This document shows positions 56,563 through 64,000 of a DNA stretch of 64,000 nucleotides, piece after piece. The translations under genes were made by a program, and so were the position numbers. Positions within the stretch are counted from its first letter, which is position 1. Each line of letters starts with the position of its first letter. A model generated the notes under the pieces. That model worked only from the letters and a program-made list of their open reading frames with translations, had not been told where the DNA came from and did no database searches. Source of the stretch: Weissella koreensis KACC 15510 (GTDB taxonomy: Bacteria; Bacillota; Bacilli; Lactobacillales; Lactobacillaceae). Location of the stretch: the NCBI RefSeq assembly GCF_000219805.1, contig NC_015759.1, positions 1 to 64,000 of the forward strand. Reading direction: 5' to 3'.

Positions 56563-57900
56563 CTAATCTACTAACAAGTTTTTAAATGCTTCAGCATATA
56601 TCTCCATAGCTATCCGCATATCTCTTACGGGCCAATTTTCATTGGCTTGGTGCATAAAGTCAGGCGTTGTTGTTAGCATTGCACCAAATGCGACACTATT
56701 CTTCATGGTACGTGCAAATGTAGCACCACCTGATATACCAGGCTCTGCCATTTGTTCACCTGTAACTTTAATATATGATTGCATCAAAGTTTTCACAAGT
56801 GTTCCATCTTTTGGTACATATAGTGGTTCTAGATAATCAAAATTTTCATATTTGAAATTAAATGGAGCTACTTTTTCTTCAATTAATTTAATCAAAGCAT
56901 CATGTTCTGTTTGGACCGGAATTCGCATATCAATTTGCATTCTGGATTCTTTAGCATTAATTTGCAAACTAGATATATTGAAAGTTAATTGACCAGAGAC
57001 CTCATCTTTAATAACTCCTAATAAATTAGCACCAGTTGCATCTTCACCAAAATTTTTAATAAACTCCAAGGCAGCGACGCCAGGAAAGACATCGGCTAGA
57101 GCAATTCCTAAACGTAAGAGCGCATTTTCCCCCTCAGGTGCATTCATGGCGTGGACTGAGTTGCCTTGAATAATGAGTCCAGCATCTGTCTTCTGATAAT
57201 TGAAGCCATGTTTTTCTAAGGCTGTTTCCACTTCAGACTGCCTAGCACCATTGTAAGTCGCTAATCCTGGTACAGCATTAAAAGCATTAACTAGATTAAG
57301 CTCTAATTCCGTTGAGCCAGGTCCAACCAAATATGATTGTTGAAGTCCCTTTTCGGCATACACAAGTGGAAATTCAGCATCGGGTGCAATTCCCATATCA
57401 ATTCCAGCTTCTTTTTCATTATATTTAGCCATCCCCCGCCAAAGGATTTCCTCATCCGTTCCGAAAATGAAGCGTACTTTTTTATTAAAGGTCATTCCTT
57501 GATCTAGCAAGGCTTTAATGGTAAAGAGTGTCGCAATGGTTGGCCCTTTATCATCTTGGGTTCCACGTCCATAGAGCGAACCATCTTTTTGAGTTAGTTC
57601 AAAAGGATTCGTCTTCCAAGCTGCTTTATCTCCAGCTGGGACAACGTCAACATGACAAATTAGGCCAAAAATTTCGTCCCCTTCTCCAATTTCTGCATAA
57701 CCATAATAACCTTCGGGATCAACATAAGTTTGATATCCTAATTCATCCGCAATTTTTAACACTTCATCTAAAGCTAAACGAATACCAATTCCAAAAGGTG
57801 CATTAGGGGCTGCTTCAGTATTATATGAAGGTTGAGAAATCATTCGTCCTAGAGCTTTAATCGCATTATTTTGAATTTCATCTGTAATATAATTTGTCAT
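56563..57900 (-). CDS. pepV: Dipeptidase PepV (M20 family)
   Basis: 445 aa. Zinc-dependent M20A dipeptidase that cleaves dipeptides, including beta-Ala ones. HVDVVPAGD (zinc His and catalytic Asp), GRGTQDDKGP (bridging Asp), GTDEEILWRG (catalytic Glu), APDAEFP and the late HQANENW zinc His. The lid domain lies between about 190 and 350. Family-normal length. It follows a YfcC-type permease gene by 12 nt, suggesting uptake plus hydrolysis of a dipeptide or related compound. Confidence 0.92.
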   Translation of the reverse strand: MTNYITDEIQNNAIKALGRMISQPSYNTEAAPNAPFGIGIRLALDEVLKIADELGYQTYVDPEGYYGYAEIGEGDEIFGLICHVDVVPAGDKAAWKTNPFELTQKDGSLYGRGTQDDKGPTIATLFTIKALLDQGMTFNKKVRFIFGTDEEILWRGMAKYNEKEAGIDMGIAPDAEFPLVYAEKGLQQSYLVGPGSTELELNLVNAFNAVPGLATYNGARQSEVETALEKHGFNYQKTDAGLIIQGNSVHAMNAPEGENALLRLGIALADVFPGVAALEFIKNFGEDATGANLLGVIKDEVSGQLTFNISSLQINAKESRMQIDMRIPVQTEHDALIKLIEEKVAPFNFKYENFDYLEPLYVPKDGTLVKTLMQSYIKVTGEQMAEPGISGGATFARTMKNSVAFGAMLTTTPDFMHQANENWPVRDMRIAMEIYAEAFKNLLVD

Positions 57901-57912
57901 GAATTTTTCTCC

Positions 57913-59415
57913 TTAAAATAAGGTGCAGATTACCAAGAAGGCAATCGTAACAACTAGTAGGATTCCCATTAGCTTAGCAGTAAACTTTAGCCAAGTAGTA
58001 ATATTAACATGTGCAATTGCCAAGGCCCCCATCACAATTCCAGACGTTGGCGTGATAATATTTACCCATCCAACAGCGGCTTGATATGCTGTGATAATTA
58101 GGTCAGGTGTAACACCTGAAAACTTCCCTAGTGGTCCCATAATTCCCATCGTAGCAGCTGCTAAACCAGATGTTGATGGAATTAAGAATGACATCGGAAT
58201 ATAGAAAATAAAGGTTAAGACGATGAAAATTCCACCAGGAAGATGTTGAAGTCCTTGTTCACCAGCATGTAAGACAGTAGCTGTTATATTTCCATCATTC
58301 ATCACAACTTGAATTCCACGAGCCACGGCAATCACGATTGCAACGCTTAGAAATTCATTCATTCCATTTAAGAATGAATCGATAAAATCACTTTCCTTCA
58401 TCTTGAAAACAAACATTACCACTACAGACATGAAGAGGAATAACATTGTCATTTCACTAAAGTACCAAGTTCCAAATGGAGCCATATCATGTCCTAAGAA
58501 ATTTCCAAGGAATGGAATTCCTGTTAACCATTTGGTTGCAGAGTCAAAGAAAGTCCATTTTTCATTAATACTATTCCATGGTACCAAACCGATTACCATA
58601 ACTAAAAAGGTTAGACCAAAAAGCCACAAAACTGCTTTTTGACGTTTAGTCATTTCATTATCAGTATCATTAGTTGAAATTGAAAACTCATTAAGATCCG
58701 ATTCACGTTGATTAAATACTAATGATTTAGTTGGATCTTGTTTCACCTTATTAGCATAACGCATAATATAAATAATACTAATGGCAGTTGTAATCACTAA
58801 TAAAATTAAACGTGGAAATAAGCCATCCCCAGGAGAAATATTTAAACTTTGTGAAGCGACTCCTGTTGCAAATGGGTTAACCGTTGAAGCCAGCACCCCT
58901 ACCTGCGAACCAATTAAGGCAATCGCAATTGCAACTAATGAATCAAATCCCACGCTGATCATCACTGCAATTAAAATAGGATAAAATGCAATGGTCTCTT
59001 CACCCATTCCATAAGTTGATCCACCTATTGCAAATAATATCATTAAAATAGGAATCAAAATTTTTTCTTTTCCAGCATATTTTGATAACATTGTCGAAAT
59101 TCCATCATCTAAGGCTTTGGTTTTATTAACGACTCCCAAAAATCCACCGATAACCAGAATAAATAATGATATGGCGACAGTACCGTCACCATCCTCAGTT
59201 CCTACCATCCCTTTAATCGGAGCCATGAAAACATCCCAGATTCCCTGCGGATTAGCTGCGCGACTATGATAAGTTCCCGCAATAATTTCGCCTGCTTTAT
59301 TTGTTGCATATTGTCCAGCTGGAATAATCCAGGTTAAAACAGCTACGGCAATAATCAAAAAGAACAAAATTGTAAATGACGACGGCATCTGAAATTTTTT
59401 CTTTTTTTCTTTCAT
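57913..59415 (-). CDS. YfcC-family permease
   Basis: 500 aa, about 12 membrane helices, cytosolic N-terminal KEKKKKFQMPSSFTILF. Features of the YfcC/ArcD-like family: LTWIIPAGQY, GGFLGVVNKTKALDDGI, GGSTYGMGEETIAFYP, STVNPFATGVASQ, and IPSTSGLAAATMGIMGPL. Family members are thought to move peptides, amino acids or C4-dicarboxylates; substrate unproven. First gene of an operon with pepV. A cre-like site lies upstream. RBS AAGGAG. Confidence 0.85.
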   Translation of the reverse strand: MKEKKKKFQMPSSFTILFFLIIAVAVLTWIIPAGQYATNKAGEIIAGTYHSRAANPQGIWDVFMAPIKGMVGTEDGDGTVAISLFILVIGGFLGVVNKTKALDDGISTMLSKYAGKEKILIPILMILFAIGGSTYGMGEETIAFYPILIAVMISVGFDSLVAIAIALIGSQVGVLASTVNPFATGVASQSLNISPGDGLFPRLILLVITTAISIIYIMRYANKVKQDPTKSLVFNQRESDLNEFSISTNDTDNEMTKRQKAVLWLFGLTFLVMVIGLVPWNSINEKWTFFDSATKWLTGIPFLGNFLGHDMAPFGTWYFSEMTMLFLFMSVVVMFVFKMKESDFIDSFLNGMNEFLSVAIVIAVARGIQVVMNDGNITATVLHAGEQGLQHLPGGIFIVLTFIFYIPMSFLIPSTSGLAAATMGIMGPLGKFSGVTPDLIITAYQAAVGWVNIITPTSGIVMGALAIAHVNITTWLKFTAKLMGILLVVTIAFLVICTLF

Positions 59416-59470
59416 AATATCATCTCCTTTGATTAGTTAAGCATTTAACTTAACTACATAATATCTCATT

Positions 59471-59484
59471 TGTAAGCGGTTTTA
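59471..59484 (-). promoter_or_regulatory. cre-like site upstream of permease-pepV operon
   Basis: TGTAAGCGGTTTTA differs from the cre consensus at one position (13). About 55 nt upstream of the ATG. Confidence 0.5.
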
Positions 59485-59663
59485 AAGTTATAAATCATAA
59501 GTTTTTAACCTAAATTAAAGCTTGCTATAGATATGCAAACATTTATGCATATATAGATGCATATTATCATTATTTTTTATAAATGATCCCTAAGTTATTA
59601 TCTATAACTACATAAAAGATAAATTCGAAACATTCATTTTTTTATTTAGGTGGTTATAAATTA

Positions 59664-59699
59664 AAAGGGATAATCGTTATTACTAACGATTATCCCTTT
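59664..59699. terminator. Intrinsic terminator of the DHA2 exporter gene
   Basis: A perfect 15-bp stem AAAGGGATAATCGTT/AACGATTATCCCTTT with a 6-nt loop, 23 nt after the stop on the minus strand. Confidence 0.85.
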
Positions 59700-59721
59700 C
59701 TATTTATATTATGATATCCGT

Positions 59722-61077
59722 TTAATTATTAGGCCACTGTTTTTTTAGACTAGGAATTGAAATACTAAATAAAATCAAAGTTAAAATAAACAGACCGAAT
59801 AATACCCAAACTCCTGTACGACTACCAAGCATTGCTCCATGCTGAAGATCTTGTTGTTGACCTGAAGCAAATAGACGAGCTGCTAATGCTGTAGCAGCGG
59901 CCCCAGTAAATTGTTGCAAGGTATTAAGAACACTATTACCATCCGCTGATAAATTTTGATCTAATTGACTCAAGGTTGCTGTCATCAAATTATTAACCGC
60001 TAATCCAGAACCGAACTGAGTCATAATGTGGAATCCCAATAAGAACCAAATAATTTCATATTTGAAAGTTAATGCCATCCCAATCATTGCTAGGGTTGAA
60101 ATTATTAACCCAATTGAAATCGGCTTAACTGGTCCAATTTGATCTAAAATACGACCAGAGATTGGTCCTAAGACAGCTCCAATTAAGGCACCCGGGAACA
60201 TAAATAATCCAGCAACAGTTGAAGACTGGTGTAACCCAATTTGAATGAAACTTGGCAAAATGAATGAAAGAGCCAAGAACATAGCTTGGTAAACTAAAAC
60301 ACCAACTAATAATCGATTAAAGACATGATGTTTAAATACTCGTAAATTAAGTAATGTCGTCTTACTATTAAAGTAATAAAAGATTCCTAATGCAATTAAG
60401 CTTAACAAGAACCATTTAACTGATAATTGCTCAATAGCTAATAGAAGACTAGCTAATCCAATCGATAACATAATAAAAGCCATAAAATTGAACTTTTCAT
60501 TACGCATTACCTTTTCAGTTGGAATTGATCGTAGGCCTAAAATAAACGAGATAATAATTAATGGTAACAAAAACCAAAAAATAGCTCGCCAACCCAAAGC
60601 AGCCATCACTACTCCACCATAAGTAGGCCCAATAGCAGGTGCTAAAGCGGTTGTCATCGTTCCAATCCCCATCATAGAACCACGCTTTTCTAAAGGCGAT
60701 TTAGTCAAAATGATATGAAACATCAACGGTAAAGCAATTCCAGTTCCAATTCCTTGAAAAACACGTCCTAATAATAATATAGGCAAGGTTGGTGCAAATC
60801 CATCCGTTAAAACCCCTACTAAAAACATTAAATTAGAAATGATAAATAAGCGATAAGCTGAATAATTGCGAATAAAGTATGCTGATAGTGGAACTACCAC
60901 CGCAATGGCTAATAGATATCCCGTAGTTACCCATTGGACTCCATTTGCATTCACATTAAATTCTTGCATTAAAGTTGGAAAGGTTACGTTCATTGAAGTC
61001 TCAATTAAAACCCCACTAAAACACATAATTCCGGCGGCGACAATTGCGGCAAAAACGTGCCATTCTTTTGTTTTCAT
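59722..61077 (-). CDS. DHA2-type multidrug MFS exporter
   Basis: 451 aa, 13-14 predicted membrane helices. Motifs of DHA2 (14-TM) drug/H+ antiporters: TSMNVTFPTLMQEF in TM1, QWVTTGYLLAIAVVVPLSAYF in TM2 (motif D2-like), GRVFQGIGTGIALPL and GPTYGGVVMAALGWRAIFW (motif C). Resembles LmrB/EmrB-type proteins. It stands alone. Its leader has two hairpins including a terminator-like one, hinting at attenuation. RBS GAGGAG. The substrate cannot be predicted. Confidence 0.85.
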   Translation of the reverse strand: MKTKEWHVFAAIVAAGIMCFSGVLIETSMNVTFPTLMQEFNVNANGVQWVTTGYLLAIAVVVPLSAYFIRNYSAYRLFIISNLMFLVGVLTDGFAPTLPILLLGRVFQGIGTGIALPLMFHIILTKSPLEKRGSMMGIGTMTTALAPAIGPTYGGVVMAALGWRAIFWFLLPLIIISFILGLRSIPTEKVMRNEKFNFMAFIMLSIGLASLLLAIEQLSVKWFLLSLIALGIFYYFNSKTTLLNLRVFKHHVFNRLLVGVLVYQAMFLALSFILPSFIQIGLHQSSTVAGLFMFPGALIGAVLGPISGRILDQIGPVKPISIGLIISTLAMIGMALTFKYEIIWFLLGFHIMTQFGSGLAVNNLMTATLSQLDQNLSADGNSVLNTLQQFTGAAATALAARLFASGQQQDLQHGAMLGSRTGVWVLFGLFILTLILFSISIPSLKKQWPNN

Positions 61078-61110
61078 ATGTTTCTCCTCTTCATTTTATA
61101 ATTTCTAAGA

Positions 61111-61182
61111 CATAAAAAAGACGGCATAATCAATTGAGATTACGCTCGCCTCTATTATCGGTATATTTGAAGTTAAATATAC
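61111..61182 (-). promoter_or_regulatory. Attenuator-like leader of the DHA2 exporter
   Basis: On the minus strand, GTATATTT-6 nt-AAATATAC (61182-61161) is followed by GCGTAATC-6 nt-GATTATGC (61144-61124) and then CGTC and six T's (61118-61113). The second hairpin looks like an intrinsic terminator inside the 5' leader, about 35 nt before the start codon. Confidence 0.6.
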
Positions 61183-61329
61183 TATCTGTACGAAATAATA
61201 ATATAATTTTAGCATATCTAATCGGGCTTGCCTAGCTATGACTAGAATTTTTCACAAAATATAATGCACTAACACCTTAGGAATGTTATTCTAGAAGGAA
61301 TGATTAAAAAAGGATAGGTTTTATTAATA

Positions 61330-63105
61330 ATGGCAAACAGGCAACAATTTATTCGTAATTTTGCAATTATTGCACACATCGATCATGGTAAGTCTACTTT
61401 GGCCGATCGAATTATGGAAATGACAAGTACAGTTAGTAATCGTGAATCATCTGCCCAACAATTAGATGATTTAGCAGTCGAAAAAGCTCATGGAGTAACC
61501 GTTAAGTCTAAGGCGGTCCAAAACTATTATGTTGATGCAAATGGTGATGAATATCAATATAATTTGATTGATACCCCTGGTCACGTTGATTTTAATTATG
61601 AAGTTTCTCGTTCATTATCAGCCACTGATGGTGTGCTACTAGTTGTAGATGCAACTAAGGGTGTTCAGGCTCAAACGGTCGCCAATTTCCGCTTAGCTAA
61701 GGAAGCCAATTTAACTATTATTCCTATTGTAAATAAAATTGACAATAATATGGCAGATGTTGAAGGAACTATCGATCAAATTTTAGATCTTGACGTCGAT
61801 TTTGCTGATCAAGAAATTTTGAAAATTTCAGCTAAAAGTGGTTTAGGCGTTGATAAGGTTTTAGAAGCCATCCGTGATCGTATCCCAGCTCCAGTTGGAG
61901 ACGATAATGCGCCATTAAAGGCATTAGTTTTTGATTCTAAATTTGACCCTTACAAAGGGGTTGTAGCTCAGGTTAGAATTTTTGAAGGTCAGTTAACCAG
62001 CCAAACAAGTCAACTTTTCTTTGCTAGTCAACTAAGCGCGACTAACAAAGAAATTGGGATTTTTGCTCCTGAAATGTTAACTATGAATAAATTATCCGCT
62101 GGAGATGTCGGTTATGTTGTAACCGGGGTGAAAGACTCCAATGCAATTAAAATTGGAGATACGATTACGAACACAGATAATCCAGCAACCAAAGCTCTAC
62201 CTGGTTATCAGGCAGTCGAGCCGATGGTTTATGCTGGTTTGTATCCTAAAAATACCGATTATAAAGAATTAAAAATTGCAATTGAAAAATTGGCATTGAA
62301 TGATGCTGCCTTTCATTATGAACCCGAACAATCTGAAGCCTTGGGAATGGGATTCCGTGGTGGTTTCTTAGGTATTTTCCATCTTCAAATTATTCGAGAA
62401 CGTTTACTAGCTGAATTTGGTTTAGAAGTTTTAACAACAATGCCAAATTCAACATTTAAATTAACATTGAAAAATCAAGACGAGCCATTATATGTTGAAA
62501 ACCCAATTCAATTCCCTGACTGGTCAAAAATTTCCAAGGTTGAGGAACCATATGTTCATGCTAAAATGACTTTGCCAAATGAAATGTTGAATGACATTAT
62601 GCGCTTAGCCGAAGGACGCCGTGGAATACTAGAAGATCTGGATACATTAGGATCAATGGTTGTTGCCACCTATTTAATGCCAATTTCTGAAATTGCATAT
62701 GACTTTTTCAATGAATTGAAATCTGTTTCACACGGTTTTGCTACTCTATCAACTGAAGTTGCGGACTATGACTATTCAGATTTAGTTAAATTAGAAATTG
62801 CGATTGATTATGTTAATATCGATGCGTTAACTATGATTACACATCGGTTGAAAGCTGAGAGAATGGCCCAAAACATGGTTAATAAATTACGTGATTTAGT
62901 ACCGCGCAAGTTACAAGTTATGCCAGTACAGGCAATCGTCGAAGGAAAAGTAATCGCACGTGAAAATATCCCACCGCTACGGAAAGTTGCTGCAAAAGGA
63001 TCTTCGGTTTCTAAGAAACAACAACAACTTCGTCGAACTGGTCAATCTAAATCAAATATCGAGTTACCACAGGCCGTCTTTGACGCTCTATTGGACCTAG
63101 GATAA
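61330..63105 (+). CDS. lepA2: LepA-type translational GTPase, divergent paralogue (LepA2)
   Basis: 591 aa. G1 HIDHGKST, G3 DTPGHVDF, G4 NKID, G5 SAKSG, EF-G-like domains II, III, V and the LepA-specific C-terminal domain ending KKQQQLRRTGQSK. Family knowledge: LepA/EF4 binds ribosomes and affects translocation and initiation. Switch I departs from canonical LepA: VEKAHGVTVKSKAV where LERERGITIKxxAV is usual, and several normally invariant positions are changed. Lactobacillus genomes often have a second LepA (LepA2); the housekeeping copy is not in this window. RBS AAGGATAGG. Monocistronic. Confidence 0.85.
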   Translation: MANRQQFIRNFAIIAHIDHGKSTLADRIMEMTSTVSNRESSAQQLDDLAVEKAHGVTVKSKAVQNYYVDANGDEYQYNLIDTPGHVDFNYEVSRSLSATDGVLLVVDATKGVQAQTVANFRLAKEANLTIIPIVNKIDNNMADVEGTIDQILDLDVDFADQEILKISAKSGLGVDKVLEAIRDRIPAPVGDDNAPLKALVFDSKFDPYKGVVAQVRIFEGQLTSQTSQLFFASQLSATNKEIGIFAPEMLTMNKLSAGDVGYVVTGVKDSNAIKIGDTITNTDNPATKALPGYQAVEPMVYAGLYPKNTDYKELKIAIEKLALNDAAFHYEPEQSEALGMGFRGGFLGIFHLQIIRERLLAEFGLEVLTTMPNSTFKLTLKNQDEPLYVENPIQFPDWSKISKVEEPYVHAKMTLPNEMLNDIMRLAEGRRGILEDLDTLGSMVVATYLMPISEIAYDFFNELKSVSHGFATLSTEVADYDYSDLVKLEIAIDYVNIDALTMITHRLKAERMAQNMVNKLRDLVPRKLQVMPVQAIVEGKVIARENIPPLRKVAAKGSSVSKKQQQLRRTGQSKSNIELPQAVFDALLDLG

Positions 63106-63106
63106 T

Positions 63107-63150
63107 TAAAAATCCGTCAGCTAGCATTACGCTAACCGACGGATTTTTTT
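63107..63150. terminator. Bidirectional terminator after lepA2
   Basis: AAAAATCCGTC/GACGGATTTTT stem with an inner TAGC/GCTA; serves lepA2 and the convergent reductase gene. Confidence 0.88.
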
Positions 63151-63166
63151 AATTAAATATATTAAT

Positions 63167-63856
63167 TTATTCAACATCTTTTTTAAATAACAAATGAACC
63201 CCACCATCAGATAATGGTTTAGCACTAACAAAGCTAAATTTATCATTAACTTGGGTTCCTAAGGTATCAAAAGCTGCCTTTTGAATAGCGTTACCATCCA
63301 CATGAGGTGCCACCACTAATGAAATTTCGTCTACGACATGCGCTTTCAAAAAGGCACCATCAATGACAGCACCACCACAAACAGCCAAGGTATCAATGGT
63401 AAAGTGTTGTTTTAATTTAACCAATACTTCTTCGAAATTAAAGTCTTCCTCCCCGCTAATAATATAAGGAATATTCATTGAGCGTAGAAAGGCTAAATAG
63501 TTTTTACTGGCTTGTTTGGTCACAATTTCAACAGCATGCATTTTATGCCCATTATATTCAAAATAATTTTGTTCCCAACCACATTGCCCCTTTCGATCAA
63601 AAGAAATAGACCAAGTTTCTGATTTAATCTCCGGTAGCCAATCCTCATATTCAATCCCTTCAGGATCATACTGACCTAGATCAGGATGACCTGAAGCAGC
63701 ATACATTTGAATTGTTTCTCTTCCGTTTGCATCAGCATTACTCATTCGGAAGAGTTCATCCGAATAATAAGCACTTGATACTGCGCTACCATGAGGCCCG
63801 TCAATTTTACCATCAATTGAAACATACATGTGAATGATTACTTTACTACGATCCAT
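63167..63856 (-). CDS. RibD C-terminal/DHFR-like reductase
   Basis: 229 aa. Fold of the RibD C-terminal (dihydrofolate-reductase-like) family: N-terminal IIHMYVSIDGKIDGPHGS, central LAFLRSMNIPYIISGEE, and the NADPH-binding AVCGGAVIDGAFLKAHVVDE then SLVVAPHVDG. No deaminase domain is attached, and no riboflavin genes lie nearby, so it is a stand-alone NADPH-dependent reductase of unknown substrate. RBS GGAGG 7 nt upstream. Convergent with lepA2. Confidence 0.8.
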   Translation of the reverse strand: MDRSKVIIHMYVSIDGKIDGPHGSAVSSAYYSDELFRMSNADANGRETIQMYAASGHPDLGQYDPEGIEYEDWLPEIKSETWSISFDRKGQCGWEQNYFEYNGHKMHAVEIVTKQASKNYLAFLRSMNIPYIISGEEDFNFEEVLVKLKQHFTIDTLAVCGGAVIDGAFLKAHVVDEISLVVAPHVDGNAIQKAAFDTLGTQVNDKFSFVSAKPLSDGGVHLLFKKDVE

Positions 63857-64000
63857 ATTGTTCCTCCACTTATAACTTAATTGTTTTTGATTTTTATTAT
63901 TCCTACTTAAAAAATCTATAAAGCTAGTATATTCCTTGGAGTGTACTTTAAGGCAAGGCTCAATTTTAAATTTAAATAAAGAAAGATGAGATACGTTATC

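Overview
The window is AT-rich Firmicutes DNA, most likely from the chromosome of a lactic acid bacterium of the family Lactobacillaceae. The evidence is gene content: phenolic acid decarboxylase with PadR, pyruvate oxidase, PepV dipeptidase, a CopY-type copper operon, Flp/Fnr-type regulation, a LepA2 paralogue, cre sites, and a serine-rich repeat (SRR) adhesin with an accessory Sec system. The species cannot be fixed from sequence alone. I saw no tRNA, rRNA or CRISPR array and no complete prophage or insertion sequence.

Layout. 1-2060: two related secreted proteins on the minus strand, the larger under a perfect cre site. 2100-4730: a compact four-gene minus-strand operon with a RusA-type resolvase and three unrecognised proteins. 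5129-8500: an Flp/Fnr metal-ATPase operon (P1B ATPase, metallochaperone, Dps-like protein, Fnr-like regulator) with an Fnr box at about -41.5. 8695-10100: a VOC dioxygenase-like gene plus a small partner behind a 27-bp operator. 10283-11140: a decayed SRR-adhesin fragment.

11480-22080 is the most unusual part. A cassette of a sigma-like factor (split over two ORFs), a holin-like protein, a GH25 lysozyme and a large modular cell-wall-type protein with a hydrophobic C-terminus is present twice. In copy 1 (12850-16926) all genes are open. In copy 2 (17588-21402) the sigma, holin and lysozyme genes are wrecked, but the large protein is intact and carries a different catalytic-type N-terminus on a related C-terminal module. 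Small multi-TM proteins lie beside both and one has a frameshifted paralogue. I read this as a phage-derived release cassette with exchangeable effectors and possible immunity proteins. This is a hypothesis.

22200-25145: gene debris and toxin-antitoxin modules (phosphoesterase remnant, hicA with a broken hicB, intact mazEF with a strong operator, decayed membrane gene). 25182-29730: an AraC-controlled carbohydrate operon (MFS permease, zinc dehydrogenase, HIT protein, D-lyxose isomerase). 29772-31571: pyruvate oxidase. 31788-32936: padC-padR with an operator inside the promoter spacer. 33121-49920: a Crp-like regulator, then a contiguous minus-strand SRR glycoprotein operon transcribed gtfA-gtfB-small TM protein-secA2-secY2-asp1-asp2-asp3-two Gtf3-like transferases-SRR adhesin. 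50273-52134: a long hairpin and a PyrR-attenuated uracil permease. 52297-55138: copper operon copY-cupredoxin-copA. 55500-56174: a second Crp-like regulator resembling the one at 33121. 56563-63856: pepV with a YfcC-type permease, a DHA2 drug exporter with an attenuator-like leader, lepA2, and a RibD/DHFR-like reductase.
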